Below, one piece after another: positions 40,706 through 54,276 of a stretch of DNA of 64,000 nt. The stretch is from Actinernus sp. WN-2022. Taxonomy: Eukaryota > Cnidaria > Anthozoa > Actiniaria > Actinernidae. Where the stretch lies: NCBI GenBank assembly GCA_030867875.1, contig JAOWCC010000296.1, positions 19,586 to 83,585 on the forward strand, given 5' to 3'. The notes under the pieces were generated by a model. That model had not been told where the DNA came from. It saw only the letters and a list, made by a program, of their open reading frames with translations, and did no database searches. Both the position numbers and the translations under genes were made by a program. Each line of letters begins with the position of its first letter. Positions within the stretch are counted from its first letter, which is position 1.

Positions 40706-43700
40706 CAGGAATGATGAATCAGCAATCAGGTATCATGAATGATGAATCAGGAATCAGGAATGATGAATCAGGAATCAGGAATCAGGAATGATGAATCAGG
40801 AATCTGGAATGATGAATGATGAATCAGGAATGATGAATGATGAATCAGGAATGATAAATCAGGAATCAGGAATGATGAATGATGAATCAGGAATCAGCAA
40901 TGATGAATCAGGAATCAGGAATGATGAATCAGGAATGATGAATGATGAATCAGGAATCCGGAATGATGAATCAGGAATAAGGAATGATGAATCAGGAATG
41001 ATGAATGATGAATCAGGAATGACGAATGATGAATCAGGAATGACGAATCAGGAATCAGTATCAGGAATGATGAATGATGAATCAGGAATCAGGAATGATG
41101 AATCAGGAATCAGGAATGATGAATCAGGAATGATGAATGATGAATCAGGAATGATGAATCAGGAATGATGAATCAAGAATCAGGAATCAGAAGTGATGAA
41201 TCAGGAATCAGGAATGATGAATCAGGAATTAGGAATGATGATTCAGGAATGAGGAATGATCAATCAGGAATCAGGAATGATGAATCAGGAATGAGGAATG
41301 ATGAATCAGGAATGATAAATGATGAATCAGGAATCAGGAATGATGAATCAGGAATGAGGAATGATGATTCAGGAATGATGAATGATGAATCAGGAATCAG
41401 GAATGATGAATCAGGAATGATGAATGATGTATCCGGAATCAGGAAAGAGGAATGATGAATCAGGAATCAGGAATGGTGAATCAGGAATCAGGAATGATGA
41501 ATCAGGAATCAGGAATGATGAATCAGGAATCAGGAATGATGAATCAGGAATGATCAATCAGGAATGATGAATGATGAATCAGGAATCAGCAATGATGAAT
41601 CAGGATTCAGGAATGATGAATCAGGAATGATGAATGATGAATCAGGAATCAGGAATGATGAATCAGGAATCAGGAACGATGAATCAGGAATCAGGAATGA
41701 TGAATCAGGAATGATGAATGATGAATCAGGATGATGAATCAGGAATGATGAATCAGGAATCAGGAATGATGAATCAGGAATCAGGAATGATGAATCAGGA
41801 ATCAGGAATGATGAATCAGGAATGATGAATGATGAATCAGGAATGATGAATCAGGAATGAGGAATGATGAATCAGGAATGAGGAGTGATCAATCAGGAAT
41901 CAGGAATGATGAATCAGGAATGAGGAATGATGAATCAGGAATGAGGAATGATCAATCAGGAATGATGAATGATGAATTAGGAATCAGGAATGATGAATCA
42001 GGAATCAGGAATGATGAATCAGGAATGATGAATCAGGAATCAGGAATGATGAATAAGGAATCAGGAATGATGAATCAGGAATGATGAATGATGTATCAGG
42101 AATCAGGAATGATGAATCAGGAAAGAGGAATGATGAATCAGGAATCAGGAATGGTGAATCATGAATCAGGAATGATGAATCAGGAATCAGGAATGATGAA
42201 TCAGGAATCAGGAATGATGAATCAGGAATCATGAATGATGAATCAGGAATCAGGAATGATGAATCATGAATCAGGAATCAGGAATGATGAGTCAGGAATG
42301 ATGAATGATGAATCAGGAATGATGAATGATGAATCAGGAATGATGAATCAGGAATCTGGAATGATGAATCAGGAATGATGAATGATGAATCAGGAATGAT
42401 GAATCAGGAATCAGGAATGATGAATCAGGAATCATGAATGATGAATCAGGAATCAGGAATGATGAATCATGAATCAGGAATCAGGAATGATGAGTCAGGA
42501 ATGATGAATGATGAATCAGGAATGATGAATGATGAATCAGGAATGATGAATCAGGAATCTGGAATGATGAATCAGGAATGATGAATGATGAATCAGGAAT
42601 GATGAATCAGGAATGATGAATCAGGAACGATGAATCAGGAATGATGAATCCGGAATCAGGAATCAGGAATCAGGAATCAGGAATCTGGAATGATGAATCA
42701 GGAATGATGAATGATGAATCAGGAATGATGAATCAGGAATGATGAATCAGGAACGATGAATCAGGAATGATGAATCCGGAATCAGGAATGATGAATGATG
42801 AATCAGGAATGATGATTGATGAATCAGGAATGATAAATCAGGAATCAGGAATGATGAATGATGAATCAGGAATCAGCAATGATGAATCAGGGATCAGGAA
42901 TGATGAATCAGGAATGATGAATGATGAATCAGGAATCCGGAATGATGAATCAGGAATAAAGAATAAAGAATCAGGAATCAGGAATGATGAATCAGGAATG
43001 ATGAATGATGAATCAGGAATCCGGAATGATGAATCAGGAATAAAGAATAAAGAATCAGGAATGATGAATGATGAATCAGGAATGATGAATGACGAATCAG
43101 GAATGACGAATCAGGAATCAGGAATGATGAATGATGAATCAGGAATCAGGAATGATGAATCAGGAATCAGAATGATGAATCAGGAATGATGAATGATGAA
43201 TCAGGATTGATGAATCAGAATGATGAATCAGGAATCAGGAATCAGGAGTGATTAATCAGGAATCAGGAATGATGAATCAGGAATGAGGAATGATCAATCA
43301 GGAATGATAAATGATGAATCAGGAATCAGGAATGATGAATCAGGAATGAGGAATGATGAATCAGGAATGATGAATCAGGAATCAGAATGATGAATCAGGA
43401 ATGATGAATGATGTATCCGGAATCAGGAATGATGAATCAGGAAAGAGGAATGATGAATCAGGAATCAGGAATGGTGAATCAGGAATCAGGAATGATGAAT
43501 TAGGAATCAGAATGATGAATCAGGAATCAGGAATGATGAATCAGGAATGAGGAATGATCAATCAGGAATGATGAATGATGAATCAGGAATCAGCAATGAT
43601 GAATCAGGATTCAGGAATGATGAATCAGGAATGATGAATGATGAATCAGGAATCAGGATGATGAATCAGGAATCAGGAATGATGAATCAGGAATCAGGAA

Positions 43701-46230
43701 TGATGAATCAGGAATGATGAATCAGGAATGATGAATGATGAATCAGGAATGATGAATCAGGAATGATGAATCAGGAATCAGGAATGATGAATCAGGAATC
43801 AGGAATGATGAATCAGGAATGATGAATGATGAATCAGGAATGATGAATCAGGAATGAGGAATGATGAATCAGGAATGAGGAGTGATCAATCAGGAATCAG
43901 GAATGATGAATCAGGAATGAGGAATGATGAATCAGGAATGAGGAATGATCAATCAGGAATGACGAATGATGAATTAGGAATCAGGAATGATGAATGATGA
44001 ATCAGGAATCAGGAATGATGAATCAGAATCAGGAATGATGAATCAGGAATGATGAATGATGAATCAGGAATGATGAATGATGAATCAGGAATGATGAATC
44101 AGGAATCTGGAATGATGAATCAGGAATGATGAATCAGGAATGATGAATCAGGCATGATGAATCAGGAATCAGGAATCAGGAATGATGAATCAGGAATCAG
44201 GAATCAGGAATGATGAGTCAGGAATGATGAATGATGAATCAGGAATGATGAATGATGAATCAGGAATGATGAATCAGGAATCTGGAATGATGAATCAGGA
44301 ATGATGAATCAGGAATGATGAATCAGGCATGATGAATCAGGAATCAGGAATCAGGAATGATGAATCAGGAATCAGGAATGATGAATCAGGAATCAGGAAT
44401 GATGAATCAGGAATGAGAATGATCAATCAGGAATGATGAATGATGAATCAGGAATCAGGAATGATGAATCAGGAATGATGAATCAGGAATCAGGAATGAT
44501 GAATCAGGAATGAATGAATGATGTATCCGGAATCAGGAATGATGAATCAGGAAAGAGGAATGATGATCAGGAATCAGGAATGGTGAATCAGGAATCAGGA
44601 ATGATGAATTAGGAATCAGGAATGATGAATCAGGAATCAGGAATGATGAATCAGGAATGAGGAATGATCAATCAGGAATGATGAATGATGAATCAGGAAT
44701 CAGCAATGATGAATCAGGATTCAGGAATGATGAATCAGGAATGATGAATGATGAATCAGGAATCAGGAATGATGAATCAGGAATCAGGATGATGAATCAG
44801 GAATCAGGAATGATGAATCAGGAATGATGAATGATGAATCAGGAATGATGAATCAGGAATGATGAATCAGGAATCAGGAATGATGAATCAGGAATCAGGA
44901 ATGATGAATCAGGAATGATGAATGATGAATCAGGAATGATGAATCAGGAATGAGGAATGATGAATCAGGAATGAGGAGTGATCAATCAGGAATCAGGAAT
45001 GATGAATCAGGAATGAGGAATGATGAATCAGGAATGAGGAATGATCAATCAGGAATGACGAATGATGAATTAGGAATCAGGAATGATGAATGATGAATCA
45101 GGAATCAGGAATGATGAATCAGGAATCAGGAATGATGAATCAGGAATGATGAATGATGAATCAGAATGATGAATGATGAATCAGGAATGATGAATCAGGA
45201 ATCTGGAATGATGAATCAGGAATGATGAATCAGGAATGATGAATCAGGCATGATGAATCAGGAATCAGGAATCAGGAATGATGAATCAGGAATCAGGAAT
45301 CAGGAATGATGAGTCAGGAATGATGAATGATGAATCAGGAATGATGAATGATGAATCAGGAATGATGAATCAGGAATCTGGAATGATGAATCAGGAATGA
45401 TGAATCAGGAATGATGAATCAGGCATGATGAATCAGGAATCAGGAATCAGGAATGATGAATCAGGAATCAGGAATGATGAATCAGGAATCAGGAATGATG
45501 AATCAGGAATGAGGAATGATCAATCAGGAATGATGAATGATGAATCAGGAATCAGGAATGATGAATCAGGAATGATGAATGTTGAATCAGGAATCAGGAA
45601 TGATGAATCAGGAATAAGGAATGATGAATCAGGAATGATGAATGATGAATCAGGAATGATGAATCAGGAATGATGAATGATGAATCAGGAATGATGAATG
45701 ATGAATCAGGAATCAGGAATGATGAATCAGGAATCAGGAATCAGGAATCAGGAATGATGAATCAGGAATCAGGAATAATGAATCAGGAAGGTTGAATGAT
45801 GTATCAGGAATCAGGAATGATGAATCAGGAAAGAGGAATGATGTATCCGGAATCAGGAATGATGAATCAGGAATGATGAATCAGGCATGATGAATCAGGA
45901 ATCAGGAATCAGGAATGATGAATCAGGAATCAGGAATCATGAATGATGAATCAGGAATCAGGAATGATGAATCAGGAATGATGAATCAGGAATGATGAAT
46001 CAGGCATGATGAATCAGGAATCAGGAATCAGGAATGATGAATCAGGAATCAGGAATGATGAATCAGGAATCAGGAATGATGAATCAGGAATGATAAATCA
46101 GGAATCAGGAATGATGAATGATGAATCAGGAATCAGCAATGATGAATCAATGATGAATCAGGAATCAGGAATGATGAATCAGGAATCAGGAATGATGAAT
46201 CAGGAATCAGGAATGATGAATCAGGAATGA
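39130..46230 (+). repeat. A4 copy of A1 1-7,490
   Basis: Marker order follows A1 closely. The offset is 39,129 at first (120 matches 39,249). It drops to 38,757 after about 39.8 kb because this copy lacks about 372 bp that in A1 include part of 757-1110. It then drifts to about 38,740 (7266 matches 46,006), mainly through scattered 1-bp deletions. Confidence 0.88.
43165..45170. other. Cluster of single-base indels, likely consensus errors
   Basis: About eleven 1-bp indels fall in 2 kb: loss of G in CAGGAATG near 43,170, 43,218, 43,386, 43,510, 44,026, 44,417 and 45,164; loss of A near 43,659, 44,566 and 44,790; gain of A near 44,513. The homologous A1 sequence has none of them. Sparser ones lie near 39,814, 40,346, 40,477, 41,731, 47,053, 48,775, 50,280, 51,217 and 57,860. 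Most shorten GG or AA pairs, typical of long-read consensus error, though real decay cannot be excluded. Confidence 0.7.
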
Positions 46231-46349
46231 TGAATGATGAATCAGGAATGATGAATCAGGAATGATGAATCAGGAATCAGGAATGATGAATCAGGAATCA
46301 GGAATGATGAATCAGGAATGAATGATGAATCAGGAATGATGAATCAGGA

Positions 46350-47068
46350 ATGAGGAATGATGAATCAGGAATGAGGAGTGATCAATCAGGAATCAGGAAT
46401 GATGAATCAGGAATGAGGAATGATGAATCAGGAATGAGGAATGATGAATCAGGAATGATGAATGATGAATTAGGAATCAGGAATGATGAATCAGGAATCA
46501 GGAATGATGAATCAGGAATGATGAATCAGGAATCAGGAATGATGAATCAGGAATCAGGAATGATGAATCAGGAATGATGAATGATGTATCAGGAATCAGG
46601 AATGATGAATCAGGAAAGAGGAATGATGAATCAGGAATCAGGAATGGTGAATCATGAATCAGGAATGATGAATCAGGAATCAGGAATGATGAATCATGAA
46701 TCAGGAATCAGGAATGATGAGTCAGGATTGATGAATGATGAATCAGGAATGATGAATGATGAATCAGGAATGATGAATCAGGAATCTGGAATGAAGAATC
46801 AGGAATGATGAATGATGAATCAGGAATGATGAATCAGGAATGATGAATCAGGAATCAGGAATCAGGAATGATGAATCAGGAATCAGGAATCAGGAATGAT
46901 GAATCAGGAATGATGAATCAGGAATGATGAATGACGAATCAGGAATGATGAATGATGATTCAGGAATGATGAATGATGAATCAGGAATCAGGAATGATGA
47001 ATCAGGAATGATGAATGTTGAATCAGGAATCAGGAATGATGAATCAGGAATAAGAATGATGAATCAGG

Positions 47069-47099
<31 letters not shown>

Positions 47100-48516
47100 C
47101 AGGAATGATGAATCAGCAATCAGGTATCATGAATGATGAATCAGGAATCAGGAATGATGAATCAGGAATCAGGAATCAGGAATGATGAATCAGGAATCTG
47201 GAATGATGAATGATGAATCAGGAATGATGAATGATGAATCAGGAATGATAAATCAGGAATCAGGAATGATGAATGATGAATCAGGAATCAGCAATGATGA
47301 ATCAGGAATCAGGAATGATGAATCAGGAATGATGAATGATGAATCAGGAATCCGGAATGATGAATCAGGAATAAGGAATGATGAATCAGGAATGATGAAT
47401 GATGAATCAGGAATGACGAATGATGAATCAGGAATGACGAATCAGGAATCAGTATCAGGAATGATGAATGATGAATCAGGAATCAGGAATGATGAATCAG
47501 GAATCAGGAATGATGAATCAGGAATGATGAATGATGAATCAGGAATGATGAATGATGAATCAGGAATGATGAATCAGGAATGATGAATCAAGAATCAGGA
47601 ATCAGAAGTGATGAATCAGGAATCAGGAATGATGAATCAGGAATTAGGAATGATGATTCAGGAATGAGGAATGATCAATCAGGAATCAGGAATGATGAAT
47701 CAGGAATGAGGAATGATGAATCAGGAATGATAAATGATGAATCAGGAATCAGGAATGATGAATCAGGAATGAGGAATGATGATTCAGGAATGATGAATGA
47801 TGAATCAGGAATCAGGAATGATGAATCAGGAATGATGAATGATGTATCCGGAATCAGGAAAGAGGAATGATGAATCAGGAATCAGGAATGGTGAATCAGG
47901 AATCAGGAATGATGAATCAGGAATCAGGAATGATGAATCAGGAATCAGGAATGATGAATCAGGAATGATCAATCAGGAATGATGAATGATGAATCAGGAA
48001 TCAGCAATGATGAATCAGGATTCAGGAATGATGAATCAGGAATGATGAATGATGAATCAGGAATCAGGAATGATGAATCAGGAATCAGGAACGATGAATC
48101 AGGAATCAGGAAAGATGAATCAGGAATGATGAATGATGAATCAGGAATGATGAATCAGGAATGATGAATCAGGAATCAGGAATGATGAATCAGGAATCAG
48201 GAATGATGAATCAGGAATCAGGAATGATGAATCAGGAATGATGAATGATGAATCAGGAATGATGAATCAGGAATCTGGAATGAAGAATCAGGAATGATGA
48301 ATGATGAATCAGGAATGATGAATCAGGAATGATGAATCAGGAATCAGGAATCAGGAATGATGAATCAGGAATCAGGAATCAGGAATGATGAATCAGGAAT
48401 GATGAATCAGGAATGATGAATGACGAATCAGGAATGATGAATGATGATTCAGGAATGATGAATGTTGAATCAGGAATCAGGAATGATGAATCAGGAATAA
48501 GGAATGATGAATCAGG

Positions 48517-48547
<31 letters not shown>

Positions 48548-49950
48548 CAGGAATGATGAATCAGCAATCAGGTATCATGAATGATGAATCAGGAATCAGG
48601 AATGATGAATCAGGAATCAGGAATCAGGAATGATGAATCAGGAATCTGGAATGATGAATGATGAATCAGGAATGATGAATGATGAATCAGGAATGATAAA
48701 TCAGGAATCAGGAATGATGAATGATGAATCAGGAATCAGCAATGATGAATCAGGAATCAGGAATGATGAATCAGGGAATGATGAATGATGAATCAGGAAT
48801 CCGGAATGATGAATCAGGAATAAGGAATGATGAATCAGGAATGATGAATGATGAATCAGGAATGACGAATGATGAATCAGGAATGACGAATCAGGAATCA
48901 GTATCAGGAATGATGAATGATGAATCAGGAATCAGGAATGATGAATCAGGAATCAGGAATGATGAATCAGGAATGATGAATGATGAATCAGGAATGATGA
49001 ATGATGAATCAGGAATGATGAATCAGGAATGATGAATCAAGAATCAGGAATCAGAAGTGATGAATCAGGAATCAGGAATGATGAATCAGGAATTAGGAAT
49101 GATGATTCAGGAATGAGGAATGATCAATCAGGAATCAGGAATGATGAATCAGGAATGAGGAATGATGAATCAGGAATGATAAATGATGAATCAGGAATCA
49201 GGAATGATGAATCAGGATTGAGGAATGATGATTCAGGAATGATGAATGATGAATCAGGAATCAGGAATGATGAATCAGGAATGATGAATGATGTATCCGG
49301 AATCAGGAAAGAGGAATGATGAATCAGGAATCAGGAATGGTGAATCAGGAATCAGGAATGATGAATCAGGAATCAGGAATGATGAATCAGGAATCAGGAA
49401 TGATGAATCAGGAATGATCAATCAGGAATGATGAATGATGAATCAGGAATCAGCAATGATGAATCAGGATTCAGGAATGATGAATCAGGAATGATGAATG
49501 ATGAATCAGGAATCAGGAATGATGAATCAGGAATCAGGAACGATGAATCAGGAATCAGGAATGATGAATCAGGAATGATGAATGATGAATCAGGAATGAT
49601 GAATCAGGAATGATGAATCAGGAATCAGGAATGATGAATCAGGAATCAGGAATGATGAATCAGGAATCAGGAATGATGAATCAGGAATGATGAATGATGA
49701 ATCAGGAATGATGAATCAGGAATGAGGAATGATGAATCAGGAATGAGGAGTGATCAATCAGGAATCAGGAATGATGAATCAGGAATGAGGAATGATGAAT
49801 CAGGAATGAGGAATGATCAATCAGGAATGATGAATGATGAATTAGGAATCAGGAATGATGAATCAGGAATCAGGAATGATGAATCAGGAATGATGAATCA
49901 GGAATCAGGAATGATGAATCAGGAATCAGGAATGATGAATCAGGAATGAT
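46350..49950 (+). repeat. A4 internal duplication, about 6,395-bp and 1,449-bp offsets
   Basis: 46,350-46,808 and 47,182-47,870 repeat 39,955-40,182 and 40,788-41,455 at an offset of about 6,395 bp. Within this stretch, 47,580-48,164 recurs at 49,029-49,613, offset 1,449 bp or 207 heptamers. The markers AATCAAGAATCAGG, AGAAGTGATG and GAATTAGG confirm the match. The second inner copy begins after a shortened lead (48,240-48,780) and carries an extra G near 48,775. Confidence 0.85.
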
Positions 49951-51689
49951 GAATGATGTATCAGGAATCAGGAATGATGAATCAGGAAAGAGGAATGATG
50001 AATCAGGAATCAGGAATGGTGAATCATGAATCAGGAATGATGAATCAGGAATCAGGAATGATGAATCAGGAATCAGGAATGATGAATCAGGAATCATGAA
50101 TGATGAATCAGGAATCAGGAATGATGAATCAGGAATCAGGAATCAGGAATGATGAGTCAGGAATGATGAATGATGAATCAGGAATGATGAATGATGAATC
50201 AGGAATGATGAATCAGGAATCTGGAATGATGAATCAGGAATGATGAATCAGGAATGATGAATCAGGCATGATGAATCAGAATCAGGAATCAGGAATGATG
50301 AATCAGGAATCAGGAATGATGAATCAGGAATCAGGAATGATGAATCAGGAATGAGGAATGATCAATCAGGAATGATGAATGATGAATCAGGAATCAGGAA
50401 TGATGAATCAGGAATGATGAATGTTGAATCAGGAATCAGGAATGATGAATCAGGAATAAGGAATGATGAATCAGGAATGATGAATGATGAATCAGGAATG
50501 ATGAATCAGGAATGATGAATGATGAATCAGGAATGATGAATGATGAATCAGGAATCAGGAATGATGAATCAGGAATCAGGAATCAGGAATCAGGAATGAT
50601 GAATCAGGAATCAGGAATAATGAATCAGGAAGGTTGAATGATGTATCAGGAATCAGGAATGATGAATCAGGAAAGAGGAATGATGTATCCGGAATCAGGA
50701 ATGATGAATCAGGAATGATGAATCAGGCATGATGAATCAGGAATCAGGAATCAGGAATGATGAATCAGGAATCAGGAATCATGAATGATGAATCAGGAAT
50801 CAGGAATGATGAATCAGGAATGATGAATCAGGAATGATGAATCAGGCATGATGAATCAGGAATCAGGAATCAGGAATGATGAATCAGGAATCAGGAATGA
50901 TGAATCAGGAATCAGGAATGATGAATCAGGAATGAGGAATGATCAATCAGGAATGATGAATGATGAATCAGGAATCAGCAATGATGAATCAGGATTCAGG
51001 AATGATGAATCAGGAATGATGAATGATGAATCAGGAATAAGGAATGATGAATCAGGAATCAGGAATGATGAATCAGGAATCAGGAATGATGAATCAGGAA
51101 TGATGAATCAGGAATGATGAATGATGAATCAGGAATGATGAATCAGGAATGATGAATCAGGAATGATGAATCAGGTATCATGAATCAGGAATCAGGAATG
51201 ATGAATCAGGAATCAGGATGATGAATCAGGAATGATGAATGATGTATCAGGAATCAGGAATGATGAATCAGGAAAGAGGAATGATGAATCAGGAATCAGG
51301 ATTGGTGAATCATGAATCAGGAATGATGAATCAGGAATCAGGAATGATGAATCAGGAATCAGGAATGATGAATCAGGAATCAGGAATGATGAATCAGGAA
51401 TCAGGAATGATGAATCAGGAATCAGGAATCAGGAATGATGAGTCAGGAATGATGAATGATGAATCAGGAATGATGAATGATGAATCAGAAATGATGAATC
51501 AGGAATCAGGAATGATGAATCAGGAATGGTGAATGATGAATCAGGAATGATGATTCAGGAATGATGAATCAGGAATCAGGAATGATGAATCAGGAATCAG
51601 GAATCAGGAATGATGAATCAGGAATGATGAATGTTGAATCAGGAATCAGGAATGATGAATCAGGAATAAGGAATGATGAATCAGGAATG

Positions 51690-51700
51690 ATGAATATCAG
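51690..51700 (+). other. Small deletion breaking the 7-bp register
   Basis: AATGATGAATATCAGG stands where the A2 homologue near 18.7 kb reads AATGATGAATGATGAATCAGG, a short deletion in A4 that is not a multiple of 7. Confidence 0.6.
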
Positions 51701-52988
51701 GAATCAGGAATCAGGAATAAGGAATGATGAATCAGGAATGATGAATGATGAATCAGGAATGATGAATCAGGAATGATGAATCAGGAATCAGTTATCAGGA
51801 ATGATGAATCAGGAATCAGGAATCAGGAATCAGGAATGATGAATCAGGAATCAGGAATGATGAATCAGGAATGATGAATGATGAATCAGGAATGATGAAT
51901 GATGAATCAGGAATCCGGAATGATGAATCAGGAATGATGAATGACGAATCAGGAATCCGGAATGATGAATCAGGAATAAGGAATGATGAATCAGGAATGA
52001 TGAATGATGAATCAGGAATGATGAATGATGAATCAGGAATGACGAATCAGGAATCAGTATAAGGAATGATGAATGATGAATCAGGAATGATGAATCAGGC
52101 ATGATGAATCAGGAATCAGGAATCAGGAATGATGAATCAGGAATCAGGAATGATGAATCAGGAATTAGGAATGATGAATCAGGAATGAGGAATGATCAAT
52201 CAGGAATGATGAATCAGGAATGATGAATGATGTATCAGGAATCAGGAATGATGAATCAGGAAAGAGGAATGATGAATCAGGAATCAGGAATGGTGAATCA
52301 TGAATCAGGAATGATGAATCAGGAATCAGGACTGGTGAATCATGAATCAGGAATGATGAATCAGGAATCAGGAATGATGAATCAGGAATCAGGAATGATG
52401 AATCAGGAATCAGGAATGATGAATCAGGAATCAGGAATGATGAATCAGGAATCATGAATGATGAATCAGGAATCAGGAATGATGAATCAGGAATCAGGAA
52501 TCAGGAATGATGAGTCAGGAATGATGAATGATGAATCAGGAATGATGAATGATGAATCAGAAATGATGAATCAGGAATCAGGAATGATGAATCAGGAATG
52601 ATGAATGATGAATCAGGAATGATGATTCAGGAATGATGAATCAGGAATCAGGAATGATGAATCAGGAATCAGGAATCAGGAATGATGAATCAGGAATGAT
52701 GAATGTTGAATCAGGAATCAGGAATGATGAATCAGGAATAAGGAATGATGAATCAGGAATGATGAATGATGAATCAGGAATGATGAATCAGGAATGATGA
52801 ATCAGGAATCAGGTATCATGAATGATGAATCAGGAATCAGGAATCAGGAATAAGGAATGATGAATCAGGAATGATGAATGATGAATCAGGAATGATGAAT
52901 CAGGAATGATGAATCAGGAATCAGTTATCAGGAATGATGAATCAGGAATCAGGAATCAGGAATCAGGAATGATGAATCAGGAATCAGG

Positions 52989-52997
52989 AAAAAAAAA
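52989..52997 (+). repeat. A9 homopolymer inside the 7-bp array
   Basis: Nine A residues interrupt CAGGAA-TGATGAA. Relative to the homologue at about 18.8 kb the insert is 7 bp, so the heptamer register is unchanged and the repeat frame reads through it as GKKNDE. It is the longest homopolymer I see in the window. It could be a basecalling artefact or a real insertion. Confidence 0.85.
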
Positions 52998-53785
52998 TGA
53001 TGAATCAGGAATGATGAATGATGAATCAGGAATGATGAATGATGAATCAGGAATCCGGAATGATGAATCAGGAATAAGGAATGATGAATCAGGAATGATG
53101 AATGATGAATCAGGAATGATGAATGATGAATCAGGAATGATGAATGATGAATCAGGAATGACGAATCAGGAATCAGTATAAGGAATGATGAATGATGAAT
53201 CAGGAATCGGGAATGATGAATCAGGAATGATGAATGATGAATCAGGAATGATGATTCAGGAATGATGAATCAGGAATCAGGAATGATGAATCAGGAATCA
53301 GGAATCAGGAATGATGAATCAGGAATGATGAATGTTGAATCAGGAATCAGGAATGATGAATCAGGAATAAGGAATGATGAATCAGGAATGATGAATGATG
53401 AATCAGGAATGATGAATCAGGAATGATGAATCAGGAATCAGGTATCATGAATGATGAATCAGGAATCAGGAATCAGGAATAAGGAATGATGAATCAGGAA
53501 TGATGAATGATGAATCAGGAATGATGAATCAGGAATGATGAATCAGGAATCAGTTATCAGGAATGATGAATCAGGAATCAGGAATCAGGAATCAGGAATG
53601 ATGAATCAGGAATCAGGAATGATGAATCAGGAATGATGAATGATGAATCAGGAATGATGAATGATGAATCAGGAATCCGGAATGATGAATCAGGAATAAG
53701 GAATGATGAATCAGGAATGATGAATGATGAATCAGGAATGATGAATGATGAATCAGGAATCAGGAATGATGAATCAGGAATCAGA

Positions 53786-53823
53786 AATCAGGAGTGATTA
53801 ATCAGTATTCATCATTCCTGATT
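53786..53823. repeat. Imperfect hairpin at left edge of inverted segment
   Basis: Arms 53,786-53,802 and 53,807-53,823 are complementary at 15 of 17 positions, with a 4-nt loop (CAGT). The left arm is in normal orientation and the right arm is the start of the inverted stretch. Confidence 0.75.
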
Positions 53824-53866
53824 CATCATTCCTGATTCATCATTTATCATTCCTGATTCATCATTC
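53807..53866 (-). repeat. Inverted stretch of family A, about 60 bp
   Basis: The + strand reads CATTCCTGATTCATC here, the reverse complement of the normal repeat. Its reverse complement contains GGAATGATAAATGATGAATC, a composite present in normal orientation near 650 in A1. It is the only inverted repeat sequence I find in 64 kb. Both edges are hairpins. Confidence 0.92.
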
Positions 53867-53889
53867 ATCAGGAATGATGATTCAGGAAT
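53849..53889. repeat. Hairpin at right edge of inverted segment
   Basis: Arms 53,849-53,866 and 53,872-53,889 pair at 17 of 18 positions, with a 5-nt loop (ATCAG). The single mismatch lies in GATGATTCA on the right arm. This is the strongest local inverted repeat in the window. Confidence 0.85.
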
Positions 53890-54199
53890 CAGGAATGTTG
53901 AATCAGGAATGAGCGATGATCAATCAGGAATGAGGAATGATCATTTAGGAATCAGGAATGATGAATCAGGAATGAGGATTGATGAATCAGGAATGATGAA
54001 TGATGAATCAGGAATCAGGAATGATGAATCAGGAGTCAGGAATGATGAATCAGGAATGATGAATCAGGAATGATGAATCAGGAATGATGAATGATGTATC
54101 AGGAATGATGAATCAGGAATCAGGAATGATGAATCAGGAATGATGAATCAGGAATCAGGAATCAGGATTGATGAATCAGGAATGATGAATGATGAATCA

Positions 54200-54276
54200 G
54201 GAATCAGGAATCAGGAATCAGGAATCAGGAATCAGGAATCAGGAATCAGGAATCAGGAATCAGGAATCAGGAATCA
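54200..54276 (+). repeat. Pure (GGAATCA) run, 11 copies
   Basis: Eleven identical heptamers in the same context as the 27-copy and 20-copy runs. This copy lies deep inside A4, just after the divergent island and not after a B array. Confidence 0.95.

Larger units (their letters stand above)
53780..54130 (+). repeat. Divergent island between two A domains
   Basis: Still built on the 7-bp period, but with unit variants not seen elsewhere (GAGCGATGATC, GATCATTTAGG, GAATGAGGATTG, CAGGAGTCAGG) and with the only inverted segment. Upstream is A2-like sequence; downstream is the start of an A3/A4-type domain with its pure GGAATCA run. Elsewhere that start directly follows a B array, and here no B array is present. 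It may be an older unhomogenised remnant or a rearrangement point. Confidence 0.7.

Noticed and set aside
53807..53866. Transposon end or intrinsic terminator at the inverted stretch
   Set aside because: The sequence is only family A in reverse. There is no transposase, no target-site duplication that can be told from the repeat, and no T tract after the hairpin.
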